A stretch of DNA of 64,000 bases from an uncultured Hoeflea sp. (lineage in GTDB: Bacteria > Pseudomonadota > Alphaproteobacteria > Rhizobiales > Rhizobiaceae), in assembly GCF_947501405.1 (NCBI RefSeq), contig NZ_CANMVK010000001.1, forward strand, positions 868,001-932,000, written 5' to 3'. A program made the position numbers and the translations under genes. Positions 56,049-64,000 of this stretch are shown piece after piece; positions within the stretch are counted from its first letter, which is position 1; every line of letters begins with the position of its first letter. A model generated the notes under the pieces. The model was given only the letters and a program-made list of their open reading frames with translations. It ran no database searches and was not told where the DNA came from.

Positions 56049-56963
56049 ATGAAACAGCATGTTCCCACCTTGCAGCGGGCATCGGATTTTGTGCCCGGTG
56101 AGCCGCCTTCAGACACCGATTCCATCATGCCTTGTTGTTTGCGGGCCTGTTCAGGTTCGTTGCTGACACTAACGGCGGCGGTTGCGATCGACGCAGTGGT
56201 GTTTCACAGCGCGCCGGTCGAGACAAAGCAGATGGCCTATCTGGCTTCGGCCATGCTGGCGGTCATCGTCGCTGTCGCGGTGTTTGGCTATCTGGGTTTT
56301 CAGGCCGTTCACGCCAGGCGGCGCGAGGGGCAGTTCCACTTGCTCGATCCCATGACGGGGCTTCTCAACCGCACCGCCTTCGCGGAAGCTGCGGCCACCA
56401 TATTGGACGACGCGGCGGGACGTGCGGATGGCAAACCAGCGGCGTTGCTTTTGATGAATGTCGACGGGTTCCGGCAAATCAACGAGCGATGGGGCCATCA
56501 GGCGGGAGACCAGGCACTGGCTGAAGTGACTGCGAGCTTGCGGCAATCGCTTCGCCATGACGACATCGCCGCACGGCTGTCGGGCGATGAATTCGGACTG
56601 ATCATCCCGCATATCAGCGAGAGCAACGCGCAGTATGTCGCCGACCGGCTGCGCCGCGCGGTGGCAAATCTCGATTTCCGCCCCGGTGGATGCCGTCGTG
56701 ACATCACCATCAGCGCCGGACTTGTGTTTGCCCTAGGCAGCGTAAGTTTCGACGCCGCCTATCGGGAGGCGGATCGTCTGGCCCGCCTGGCAGGTGGGCA
56801 AGGCGGCAACCGTATCTGCGCTTCGGCTCTGTGCGAGCGCGAAGCAGGCACATCTGTTCAGCGCGAGCTGGCGGTGGGGGAGGCGGTTGCACCTGGTTAC
56901 CGGCAGCCAGTGGCGGAGGTTAACACCGGGCGTCAGGCTTCCTTTACCCTTTGTGTGGGATGA
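56049..56963 (+). CDS. Membrane-anchored diguanylate cyclase (GGDEF domain)
   Basis: This 304-residue enzyme makes cyclic di-GMP. Two membrane helices (about 36-53 and 62-84) are followed by a GGDEF domain from DPMTGLLNR at about 100. The active-site motif is SGDEF at 178-182, a variant often still active. An inhibitory I-site RHDD at 169-172 lies exactly five residues before it, so product inhibition is expected. There is no sensory domain beyond the two helices. The start at ATG 56049 is chosen because upstream codons do not resemble protein. Confidence 0.82.
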   Translation: MKQHVPTLQRASDFVPGEPPSDTDSIMPCCLRACSGSLLTLTAAVAIDAVVFHSAPVETKQMAYLASAMLAVIVAVAVFGYLGFQAVHARRREGQFHLLDPMTGLLNRTAFAEAAATILDDAAGRADGKPAALLLMNVDGFRQINERWGHQAGDQALAEVTASLRQSLRHDDIAARLSGDEFGLIIPHISESNAQYVADRLRRAVANLDFRPGGCRRDITISAGLVFALGSVSFDAAYREADRLARLAGGQGGNRICASALCEREAGTSVQRELAVGEAVAPGYRQPVAEVNTGRQASFTLCVG

Positions 56964-56995
56964 TCGGGTCTGTCTCGCGTTTATCGGAGCAATCC

Positions 56996-58144
56996 ATGAT
57001 GTCTTGCGTTTCCGGGGTGCTCCGCGCCCGGCTCTTGTCCACCTGTCTGGCGCTGTCGGCGGGGCTTGCTATCGCTGGCTGTTCCGGCGAGGGCGGGTTG
57101 GTCCCGCCAGGCGAAGTGCTGGCCGTCGGGCAGGTGTCGCCGGTCATGCTGGTCGAGCCCTCAGCGCCGTTTATTCCCGCTCCAACCGATCTTGCCGGTC
57201 CTGCCGATCTGGTCGGTCCCGCCGATCTTGGCGGCCCGACCGAAATCGCGCTGGCGCCATCGGCTCCGGACATGCCCGGACAAAACGTTCTCGCCTATCC
57301 GGTGTCTGATGGCGTTGATATGACCCAGATGACCTCGGCGCTGCCCGAGGGCCGGGTTGATCAGCCGGTGGTCACCGGTATTGGCACCGATACACCGCAG
57401 CTCGCCTCTGTTCCAAGCTTTGAGGAACTCGAAGCAGCGGGCACGCCAGACACGGTGCGCATTGAACCCGTGCGCCAGCCACTTCAGGCAAGCCCAGAGC
57501 CGCAGGTGGTCGAAAAGAAGCCCCGACTGCTTGCAGGATTGCTGCCGAGGTTTTCCAATCCGCTTTCCAAACCGAAATGGGCGGGCGGCATGCCGGCTTC
57601 GGAGAAGGCCTGCCGCAAGCGTCTCAAGCGGCTGGGCGTGACCTATCGCGATCTGCCGCCGATCAGCAACGGGCGGAAATGCGGCATTCCCTATCCGGTC
57701 GAGGTGACGAAGCTATCAGGCGGGATCGAAATCAAGCCGGCAGCCAAGCTCAACTGCCAGATCACCGATGCGTTTGCGCGATGGGTGAAGAAGGAGCTCG
57801 CGCCCGCAGCCCGTGTCAGATACGTCTCCGGGGTGCGCTCGATCCACCAGATGTCGGCCTATTCGTGCCGCACCATGAATTCCAAGCGTGGCGCGCCGAT
57901 GTCCGAGCATTCCAAGGGCAATGCCATCGATATCGGAAAGATCACGCTCAACAACGGTCAGGCGATCAAGGTCAGGAAGCCCGGACTGTTTTCGTTTCGC
58001 GAGAAAAGCCTGCTGAATTCGATCCGCGCCGACAGCTGCAAGTATTTTACCACGGTGCTCGGCCCGGGCAGCGACGTTCACCACCGGGATCACTTCCACT
58101 TCGATCTGAGAACCCGCAAGACCAGCTACCGGCACTGCGACTGA
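56996..58144 (+). CDS. Extensin-like family lipoprotein
   Basis: This 382-residue protein is secreted as a lipoprotein, with lipobox LAIAGC and C29 lipidated. A low-complexity region follows, with DLAGPADLVGPADLGGP near 61-77. The C-terminal half (about 200-382) is the extensin-like domain common in rhizobia: CRKRLKRLGVTY, PVEVTKLSGG, conserved cysteines, and MSEHSKGNAIDIGK followed by HHRDHFHFDL. The His/Asp pattern resembles peptidase-15/VanY-type zinc peptidases, so a cell-wall role is possible. CGGAG sits seven bases before the chosen ATG. Confidence 0.85.
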   Translation: MMSCVSGVLRARLLSTCLALSAGLAIAGCSGEGGLVPPGEVLAVGQVSPVMLVEPSAPFIPAPTDLAGPADLVGPADLGGPTEIALAPSAPDMPGQNVLAYPVSDGVDMTQMTSALPEGRVDQPVVTGIGTDTPQLASVPSFEELEAAGTPDTVRIEPVRQPLQASPEPQVVEKKPRLLAGLLPRFSNPLSKPKWAGGMPASEKACRKRLKRLGVTYRDLPPISNGRKCGIPYPVEVTKLSGGIEIKPAAKLNCQITDAFARWVKKELAPAARVRYVSGVRSIHQMSAYSCRTMNSKRGAPMSEHSKGNAIDIGKITLNNGQAIKVRKPGLFSFREKSLLNSIRADSCKYFTTVLGPGSDVHHRDHFHFDLRTRKTSYRHCD

Positions 58145-58151
58145 CAAAAGA

Positions 58152-58172
58152 AAGGCCGGACAAGCCGGCCTT
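58152..58172 (+). terminator. Terminator hairpin after the extensin-like gene
   Basis: AAGGCCGG-ACAAG-CCGGCCTT forms a perfect 8-bp stem with a 5-base loop, seven bases after the stop codon. Only two T bases close the stem, so termination may need help from Rho. Confidence 0.6.
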
Positions 58173-58411
58173 CAAACAGGCCGTCGCGGATGGGGCGTCG
58201 TGCGAAGCCTGAACTGCGCCCCTGGTTCCCGGAGAACTTGCGGGGAAGGTCCGGTGGACGGGGCGATGCCGGGATTTATCGCGGCACGGATAAAACAATG
58301 CTTGAAAAATGTCTCGGTTTGATGACGGTTGCCGCCAGCATCGGCAATATGCGCGGCTGAGGGCCAAAAACCGCTTCTGGCCCGCGCCGGTTCTGCCGGG
58401 CGCAAGCGTCA

Positions 58412-59248
58412 ATGGGGACAACGAACATCATGCCACCCTTGGAAGAATTGATCTGGTTTGCGGCAGCGCTGGCAGGCGCAGGCGTGGTTGCCGGCGTGCT
58501 GGCCGGGCTGTTCGGCATTGGCGGCGGGGCGATCCTGGTGCCGGTGTTCTACCAGGTGTTCGGGCTGCTCGGCATTGATGAAGCGGTGCGCATGCATCTG
58601 TCGGTCGGCACCTCGCTGGCGGTCATTGTGCCGACCTCGCTGCGTTCCTTCGCCTCGCACCATGCGCGCGGCGCGGTCGATATGACATTGCTCAGGGGCT
58701 GGGTCTTCGCCGTGCCTGCGGGCGTCATTGCTGCCTCGCTGATCGCGGCTTCGGTGTCGAGCGGCGGGCTCAGGGCGATATTCGCGGTTATCGCCATTCT
58801 GGTGGGGTTGCGCATGTTGCTGAACAAGCCGCATTGGCGGTTGGGCGCGGAACTGCCGCCCAATCCGCTGCGCGCTGCAGTCGGCGCGGTGATCGGCATG
58901 CTTTCGGCGTTGATGGGCATTGGCGGCGGGGTGCTCAACAACACGTTCATGACCCTGTTTAGCAGGCCGGTGCATCAGGCGGTGGCGACATCATCGGGCG
59001 TCGGCGTGCTGATCTCGATCCCGGGATTGTTTGGCTATATCTGGGCCGGATGGGGGGCAGGCGGGTTGCCGCCCTTTTCCACGGGCTATGTCAACTGGGT
59101 GGCTGTGGCGCTGATCATTCCGATCACGCTGATGGTCGCGCCGCTCGGCGTGCGGCTTGCCCACGCGCTCGGCAAGCGCCAGCTCGAAATCGGTTTCGGC
59201 CTTTTCATGCTGTTTGTCGCAGCCCGGTTTTTCTACAGCCTTGTTTGA
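58412..59248 (+). CDS. TauE/SafE family sulfite/anion exporter-like permease
   Basis: This 278-residue membrane protein has about eight spans in two repeats. Each repeat carries the family signature GIGGG: VLAGLFGIGGGAILVPVFYQ near 31-50 and LSALMGIGGGVLNNTF near 166-181. Family members export sulfite or sulfoacetate or import other anions; the substrate here is unknown. An ATG at 58430 is an alternative start, and neither has a strong ribosome site. Confidence 0.9.
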   Translation: MGTTNIMPPLEELIWFAAALAGAGVVAGVLAGLFGIGGGAILVPVFYQVFGLLGIDEAVRMHLSVGTSLAVIVPTSLRSFASHHARGAVDMTLLRGWVFAVPAGVIAASLIAASVSSGGLRAIFAVIAILVGLRMLLNKPHWRLGAELPPNPLRAAVGAVIGMLSALMGIGGGVLNNTFMTLFSRPVHQAVATSSGVGVLISIPGLFGYIWAGWGAGGLPPFSTGYVNWVAVALIIPITLMVAPLGVRLAHALGKRQLEIGFGLFMLFVAARFFYSLV

Positions 59249-59269
59249 TCGCCCGAACCAAGCGGGCGC

Positions 59270-59959
59270 TCAATCGCGCAGGATCACCTCGTCGCGGCGC
59301 AGCTCGAAAGCGGTCAGTGACGAGATGAAATTCATGCCGAGCAGGCTCTGGTCCAGCTTGCCGGGTTCGGCCACCATGGCGCGAAGACCGCGACGTTCGA
59401 TCGATCCGATCGTCACATTCTCAAGCCTGATCGGCGCTGCCCGGGCCTGACCATTGGCTGTGTTGATGATCAGGCGGTAGTCGAGATCGTTTTCCGAGTA
59501 TCCTACCCGCAACGCGTCGGCATGCGAGAGCACGACGGAGGTGGCGCCGGTGTCGATCAGGAAACTCACCGTCTGGCCATTGACCGTGCCAGCGGCGTCG
59601 AAATGCCCGTTCAGTGATTTGCGGATCGAAACCGCCGGGCCGGCGCTGTCGGTGATCATCACCGGCTGGCCGGGAGCCAGGCCGCCGGCGACCCGCAGCG
59701 CGATCTGCTTGGCCTCGTCCTGGTAGAGCCATCCGGTCACCAGCCCGAGAATGATGACCACCCAGATCAGCAGGTTTTTCAGCATTTCGCCCATGTTGCG
59801 GTGGGCGCCGACCACGCCCGCGCCGATGACCGCGCCTAGTGCGCCGAGATAGACCAGGCTTGCGAAATCGTCATTGGGCAGGCCAAAGCTCAAGCCGCTG
59901 TCGTGATTGAAGATCAGAACCGTCAGTGCCGCACCGATCAGAGCGAGGATGAGTGCCAT
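59270..59959 (-). CDS. TIGR02281 family membrane-bound aspartic protease
   Basis: This 229-residue protein is a single-domain (clan AA, retropepsin-like) aspartic protease with N-terminal membrane anchors. Two or three hydrophobic helices occupy about residues 1-85. The active-site motif FLIDTGATSVVLS lies near 134-146 and LLGMNFISSL near the C-terminus. These are widespread in alphaproteobacteria with unknown substrates. It is followed on the minus strand by no close partner; the DUF1289 gene lies just upstream of it. Confidence 0.88.
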   Translation of the reverse strand: MALILALIGAALTVLIFNHDSGLSFGLPNDDFASLVYLGALGAVIGAGVVGAHRNMGEMLKNLLIWVVIILGLVTGWLYQDEAKQIALRVAGGLAPGQPVMITDSAGPAVSIRKSLNGHFDAAGTVNGQTVSFLIDTGATSVVLSHADALRVGYSENDLDYRLIINTANGQARAAPIRLENVTIGSIERRGLRAMVAEPGKLDQSLLGMNFISSLTAFELRRDEVILRD

Positions 59960-59974
59960 TCAGGAGCTCACCAC

Positions 59975-60202
59975 CTAGCCTTCCTGGCGTTCGCGCGCCA
60001 TGCGCTGCCGGCGGGTCTCGCGGCGGGGTTTGCGCTCGATGGTTTCCATCCGGGCGGGCAGTTGTGTCATCACCGTGCGCCGCTCTTCGTCCGAATAGTT
60101 GATCCAGCCGGCGATCTCGTCGCCCGTGCGTCCGCAGCCGAAGCAATAGCCGGTGGCAAGATCGATCGAGCAGACCAGAATGCAGGGGGATTGAATGCTC
60201 AT
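59975..60202 (-). CDS. DUF1289 domain protein
   Basis: This 75-residue cytoplasmic protein has four conserved cysteines, C7, C11, C20 and C23 (SPCILVCSID and YCFGCGRT), that probably bind zinc or an Fe-S cluster. The conserved EIAGW follows, then a basic C-terminal tail (ERKPRRETRRQR). The short form starting at 60202 is chosen because the domain begins there. It lies upstream of the aspartic protease, on the same strand and 15 bases away. Confidence 0.88.
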   Translation of the reverse strand: MSIQSPCILVCSIDLATGYCFGCGRTGDEIAGWINYSDEERRTVMTQLPARMETIERKPRRETRRQRMARERQEG

Positions 60203-60332
60203 GGATGGTTTTGCGCGCTCGGTTTTGGTCAAGGCCCGATCCGGGAATTGAACCGTGTGAGTTTCGTGCGACCGGACATCCGGTCTGTTTGCGGTCCGGC
60301 AGGCCCAGGGCCGTTGCAAATATATCGGGTCT

Positions 60333-61115
60333 TCACAGCAAAAGGGCAAGGGTGGTCAGGCACACGGTTTCGGCAATCTGCTGGGTGGCGCCCAGGGTGT
60401 CGCCGGTGTGGCCGCCAATTCTCGCACACACCACCGCGGTCCACCTGTGGATCGCCGCAGCGATCAGGACAAACGAAACCAAGGCGGCAATGAGCCCCGA
60501 TGACAATGCCACGAGGATCAGAAACGAAGCCCCGCCAAGGGCATAGCCGAGTTTTGCCGCGGCCTCTTCCGGGGCACCGACGCTGGAGGCCACTCCGCCC
60601 GGGCGGGCGGGCGGCAATCGGGTCCAGTGCCAGATCATCGTGGTGCGCGAGATTGCTGCGGTGGCGCAGATCAACAGGAGCGCCGTCCATCCGCCCGTAA
60701 CGGTGATGACAATGGTCAGCGCCACAGCCTTGAGCGAGAACGCGCTGAGCAAGGCAAGCACGCCATAGGTGCCGATGCGGCTGTCCTTCATGATCTCGAG
60801 GCTGTGTTCGCGCCCGCCGCGCGCTCCAAGCGCATCGGCGGAATCGGCCAGGCCATCTTCATGCAGTGCACCGGTGAGGCCGGTCAGGGTGATCAGGGTA
60901 ATAAGAGCGGTCAGCGCTGGGTTGGCTCCTGTCCAGGACAGAGCCAGGATCACCAGGCCGGGGCCGAGCCCGATCGCCAGTCCGGCAAGCGGAAACATCC
61001 CGGCAGCGCGGGCGAGGGAGCCATCGTGACCTTCGAAATGGCGTGCGGGAACCGGCAGGCGGCTCAAGAATCCGGTGGCGCGGGCAAGGTCATCCAGATG
61101 GTCGCCGAAAGTCAT
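60333..61115 (-). CDS. cobS: Adenosylcobinamide-GDP ribazoletransferase (cobalamin synthase)
   Basis: This 260-residue inner-membrane enzyme joins adenosylcobinamide-GDP with alpha-ribazole (phosphate), the last step of vitamin B12 assembly. The N-terminal FLSRLPVPARHF and GALHEDGLADSADALGARG (Asp-rich metal site) are diagnostic. Five to six membrane helices follow. It is transcribed divergently from cobT across a 152-bp gap in which I do not recognise a cobalamin riboswitch. Confidence 0.93.
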   Translation of the reverse strand: MTFGDHLDDLARATGFLSRLPVPARHFEGHDGSLARAAGMFPLAGLAIGLGPGLVILALSWTGANPALTALITLITLTGLTGALHEDGLADSADALGARGGREHSLEIMKDSRIGTYGVLALLSAFSLKAVALTIVITVTGGWTALLLICATAAISRTTMIWHWTRLPPARPGGVASSVGAPEEAAAKLGYALGGASFLILVALSSGLIAALVSFVLIAAAIHRWTAVVCARIGGHTGDTLGATQQIAETVCLTTLALLL

Positions 61116-61267
61116 GGAACAGCCTTCTCAAACAGGTTGCGACACCGCGTGCCGCGAATGCCATTGTCCTTTTGCGATTCGACAATTACACGGACAGAGG
61201 CCGCGCGTCATGCGGCAAGATCGGCGGAACACAGGACAGTCGGCCGTGCAGAGCCAGGAGTGAAAAG

Positions 61268-62284
61268 ATGAGCGCCAGCGGTTTGCCATTCGATGATTTT
61301 CGCGCATTGTTGCGCGACCTCCCTGGTCCAGACACGGCTGCCTTGGCGGCGGCGCGTGCGCGCGATGGAGAGCTTACCAAGCCCGCTGGCGCGCTCGGCC
61401 GGCTTGAGGAAATCGCATTTTGGCTCGCCGCGTGGTCGGGCCGTGCGCCGGCCGTTACCCGTCCGCTGGTGGCGATCTTCGCCGGCAATCACGGCGTCAC
61501 CGCCAAGGGTGTGACCCCGTTTCCCTCCTCGGTGACGGCGCAGATGGTGGAGAATTTCGCTGCCGGCGGTGCGGCGATCAACCAGATCTGCGTGAGCAAT
61601 GATCTGGGATTGAAGATCTTCGATCTGGCGCTGGAAGTGCCCACCGGCGACATTTCCGAGGTAGCGGCGATGGACGAGCGCACCTGTGCCGCCACCATGG
61701 CATTCGGGATGGAGGCGATTGCCGGCGGCACCGATCTGTTGTGCATCGGCGAGATGGGCATCGGCAACACCACCATCGCCGCGGCGATCTTTTATGCGCT
61801 TTATGGCGGCGCAGCCGAGGATTGGGTCGGACCCGGCACCGGATCGGAAGGCGAGGTACTGGCGCGCAAGATCGCCGCCGTTGAGGCTGCCGTCGCCTTG
61901 CATAAGCCGCATCTGGGCGATCCGCTGGAATTGCTGAGACGGCTTGGCGGACGCGAGATCGCGGCGATGGCAGGCGCGATCCTGGCGGCGCGGATGGAAC
62001 GCATTCCTGTGCTGATCGACGGCTACGTTGCGACCGCCGCGGCGGCGATCCTGCATGCCGCCAATCCAAGCGCGCTCGATCATTGCCTGATCGGTCACGT
62101 GTCGGCGGAACCGGGCCATATGGCGGCGGTGGAAAAGCTCGGCAAGACGCCGCTTCTGGCGCTCGGCATGCGGCTTGGCGAGGGCACCGGTGCGGCGCTG
62201 GCTGCCGGAATCGTCAAATCGGCGGCTGCCTGCCATTCCGGGATGGCGACCTTTGCGCAGGCCGGCGTGGCCGGCAAGGACTGA
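61268..62284 (+). CDS. cobT: Nicotinate-nucleotide-dimethylbenzimidazole phosphoribosyltransferase
   Basis: This 338-residue cytoplasmic enzyme transfers phosphoribose from nicotinate mononucleotide to dimethylbenzimidazole, giving the lower ligand precursor used by CobS. It has AIFAGNHGVTAKGVTPFP near 74-91, GEMGIGNTTIAAA near 161-173, and the catalytic-Glu region MRLGEGTGAALA near 302-313. The ATG at 61268 is preceded by GGAGTGAAA. The symbol follows the phosphoribosyltransferase usage; in some alphaproteobacteria the same enzyme is called CobU. Confidence 0.94.
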   Translation: MSASGLPFDDFRALLRDLPGPDTAALAAARARDGELTKPAGALGRLEEIAFWLAAWSGRAPAVTRPLVAIFAGNHGVTAKGVTPFPSSVTAQMVENFAAGGAAINQICVSNDLGLKIFDLALEVPTGDISEVAAMDERTCAATMAFGMEAIAGGTDLLCIGEMGIGNTTIAAAIFYALYGGAAEDWVGPGTGSEGEVLARKIAAVEAAVALHKPHLGDPLELLRRLGGREIAAMAGAILAARMERIPVLIDGYVATAAAAILHAANPSALDHCLIGHVSAEPGHMAAVEKLGKTPLLALGMRLGEGTGAALAAGIVKSAAACHSGMATFAQAGVAGKD

Positions 62285-62323
62285 GCACAGGGGTATGGGC
62301 GCAGGGCAGGGACCGACGCGCTC

Positions 62324-63841
62324 CTAGCGGAAAGCGCGCTTTTTCTTGCCCGCAGCACTGGGCAGGCCCTCGACCGGAGCCATGCTTTCAAGCACCCGCT
62401 CGCGCGGCAGAATGGCAATGCCCTCGGTGCCTTCGCGCAGTTTTGATTTCAGCACGAATTCGCCGCCATGTTTGGCGAGGATCGCCTGCACGATCGGCAG
62501 GCCCAGCCCGGTTCCCTGTTCGGCGCTCTTGATGGCGATCGATCCCTGACCGAAAGCCGACAGCACCACCGGGATTTCCTCTTCGGCGATGCCGGGGCCA
62601 TTGTCCTTGATGGCGATGTACTGGCCGCCGCCGGCGGTCCAGCCGAGCTTGACGCGGATTTCACCGCCCGTGGGGGTGAATTTGACCGCGTTGGACAACA
62701 GGTTGAGGATTACCTGACGGATCGATTTCTCATCGGCCCAGACCATCGGAAGGCCCGGCTCGAAGGCTTCGGTGATCTGGATATTCTTGCTGCGGGCCTT
62801 CAGCTGGATCAGCGCGATGCAATCCTCGGCGATGTCGCTCATTGCAAGCGCGCCTTCGCTGAGCTCATAGCGCCCGGCTTCGATGCGGGACAGGTCCAGG
62901 ATCTCGTTGATTAGATTGAGCAGATGCTGGCCCGAGCGGTGAATGTCGCCGACATACTCCTTGTAGCTGTCATTGGCGATCGGCCCCAGCACCTCGCCCG
63001 ACATCACTTCAGAGAAGCCGAGGATGGCGTTCAAGGGCGTCCTGAGTTCATGGCTCATGGAGGCGAGGAAGCGCGATTTGGCGAGATTGGCCTCTTCCGC
63101 GCGGCGGCGGGCTTCGTCGGAGACCGATTTGGCGACCTCCAGTTCGGCAATCAGATCGTCCTTCTGGGTCTGAAAGCCGAGCATCCGGAGATTGGTGTGG
63201 TAGAGCCGCTGCGACATGAAAATGAAGAACAGAGCGGCAGCCAGCACCATCGCCAGCATGGAGACATCGGCGGCGTCACGCTCCAGCCCGGCCCGCAGCG
63301 CCAGCGCCAGCACTGTGGGAACGACTGCGAAATAGATCGCGTGGCGCAGGGCGAAGGTCGCCATCGCCGTTGCGGCAAGCGCAATCAGCAAGGCGGCAGA
63401 CTTGTAAAAGACGAAGGTGTCGCCCTGGCAGGTGGTGCAATCCTGATAGGCAAACAACGCCCAGCACAGGCCGATGAGCGCATAAATGCCCAGGAATCGC
63501 TTACGCCAGCGGCTGGCCATTTCCTCGTCGGACTGGGTCCGCGCCGCGCGGCGCGCCATCAGCACCAGCGCCGCATAGGCGATCATGGTCATTAGCGCCC
63601 AGGCCAGGAGCCAGACCGCCTCGTCGAACCAGAGCCCGCCGACTGCCGTCAGGATCACCAGAATCGGCGCCGCCGCAGCCCCCTGCAGCACCGAATTGAT
63701 GTGCAGGCGGACCATTTCGAAATCGAAGGCAGGGGGCGTTTGCCGGCCATTTTGCAGGCGATCGCGCGTGGCGCGCACGGTTTTGACCACCGCCGCGTTC
63801 TTGTGGTCGCGCGAGCGGTCGACAATGTTCTTGTCGGTCAT
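62324..63841 (-). CDS. Membrane sensor histidine kinase (PdhS-like)
   Basis: This 505-residue sensor kinase has an N-terminal cytoplasmic segment of about 40 residues, then five to six membrane helices (about 50-210) and a short coiled coil (about 225-258). The phosphoacceptor H264 lies in FLASMSHELRTPLNAILGF. The catalytic domain has the N box (NLLSNAVKFTPTGG), the G1 box DNGPGIAEEEI and G2 box GTGLGLPI. The H-box neighbourhood FSEVMSGEVLGP resembles DivJ/PdhS-type kinases of alphaproteobacterial cell-cycle control. No response regulator is adjacent. A start 17 codons upstream (63892) is possible; neither start has a strong ribosome site. Confidence 0.9.
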   Translation of the reverse strand: MTDKNIVDRSRDHKNAAVVKTVRATRDRLQNGRQTPPAFDFEMVRLHINSVLQGAAAAPILVILTAVGGLWFDEAVWLLAWALMTMIAYAALVLMARRAARTQSDEEMASRWRKRFLGIYALIGLCWALFAYQDCTTCQGDTFVFYKSAALLIALAATAMATFALRHAIYFAVVPTVLALALRAGLERDAADVSMLAMVLAAALFFIFMSQRLYHTNLRMLGFQTQKDDLIAELEVAKSVSDEARRRAEEANLAKSRFLASMSHELRTPLNAILGFSEVMSGEVLGPIANDSYKEYVGDIHRSGQHLLNLINEILDLSRIEAGRYELSEGALAMSDIAEDCIALIQLKARSKNIQITEAFEPGLPMVWADEKSIRQVILNLLSNAVKFTPTGGEIRVKLGWTAGGGQYIAIKDNGPGIAEEEIPVVLSAFGQGSIAIKSAEQGTGLGLPIVQAILAKHGGEFVLKSKLREGTEGIAILPRERVLESMAPVEGLPSAAGKKKRAFR

Positions 63842-64000
63842 GGTCTGCGGTTGTGGCACCAGGCTGTCCGGACTGCTTTTTCGATCCCGCAAAGCCTAGA
63901 CCGCAATGCTTAAGAAGCGGTTGCAGGCAGGCAAAGGCCGTTCCGGCTTGAGGCGGGGCTGCGAGTCAGCTCATCATGGTTCATGGTATTCCGATCGCGC
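63842..64000. other. Window end
   Basis: The last 159 bases hold the upstream region of the histidine kinase and no gene that can be supported. Confidence 0.3.

Noticed and set aside
61116-61267. Cobalamin riboswitch between cobS and cobT
   Set aside because: The gap is short for both promoters plus a riboswitch, and I could not find the B12-box consensus by eye.

Overview
This window looks like chromosomal DNA of an alphaproteobacterium of the order Hyphomicrobiales (Rhizobiales), probably a marine Hoeflea/Rhizobiaceae-type organism. The reasons are its GC-rich, densely packed operons, its rhizobial-style ABC transporters, the cobS/cobT pair beside a DUF1289 protein and a TIGR02281 aspartic protease, a PdhS-like histidine kinase, and BCCT and Na+/glutamate transporters that suit a saline habitat. 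The genus is an inference from gene content. No rRNA, tRNA, CRISPR array, insertion sequence or replication origin was seen.

Region 1 (288-8684) is the most striking part. Two secreted di-haem peroxidases, a Tat-exported Rieske protein and a large molybdopterin oxidoreductase of the arsenite-oxidase family match the composition of the dissimilatory iodate reductase system IdrABP1P2, here in the order P-P-B-A. Two further genes follow: a 722-residue HEAT-repeat protein and a DUF2478 protein, a family tied to molybdenum operons. They are candidate assembly or cofactor-delivery factors. The likely scheme is that IdrAB reduces iodate in the periplasm with electrons from the respiratory chain while the two peroxidases remove peroxide made on the way.

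Region 2 (8754-32397) starts with an outward-facing SDR gene. It continues with a branched-chain-type ABC importer and a roughly 19 kb co-directional gene train behind an AraC regulator. The train holds importer permeases and ATPases (one ATPase fused to a Tm-1-like domain), a PEP-hydrolase-family TIM barrel, a giant flotillin-like protein with 44-residue coiled-coil repeats, two CoxG-like SRPBCC proteins, a four-subunit molybdenum hydroxylase with a split large subunit, CoxD/CoxE-like maturation proteins, an amidohydrolase, a metallo-beta-lactamase-fold hydrolase and an SMP-30/cysteine-hydrolase fusion. It reads as a complete uptake, hydroxylation and ring- or amide-opening pathway for an unidentified, probably (hetero)cyclic compound.

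Region 3 (32419-43569) is a divergent sugar/polyol regulon. On the minus strand are a MalEFG-type importer, a SorC-family regulator and a xylulokinase-like kinase. On the plus strand are the importer ATPase, a glycerol-1-phosphate-dehydrogenase-like protein, a SIS isomerase, an L-xylulose-reductase-like SDR, a tagatose-epimerase-like protein and a HAD phosphatase. A near-perfect 26-bp palindrome lies in the shared promoter region.

Region 4 (43614-46134) holds a Gfo/Idh/MocA dehydrogenase and a sugar isomerase, then what looks like the eroded tail of a sugar-binding protein gene with a tandem operator still in place upstream.

Region 5 (46304-54088) holds a small potassium channel, an RND efflux pair, a GltS symporter, a BCCT carrier and an overlapping 29-codon membrane-peptide gene. 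Region 6 (54320-63841) is housekeeping: dusA, a thioesterase, a diguanylate cyclase, an extensin-like lipoprotein, a TauE/SafE exporter, an aspartic protease, a DUF1289 protein, cobS, cobT and a sensor kinase.
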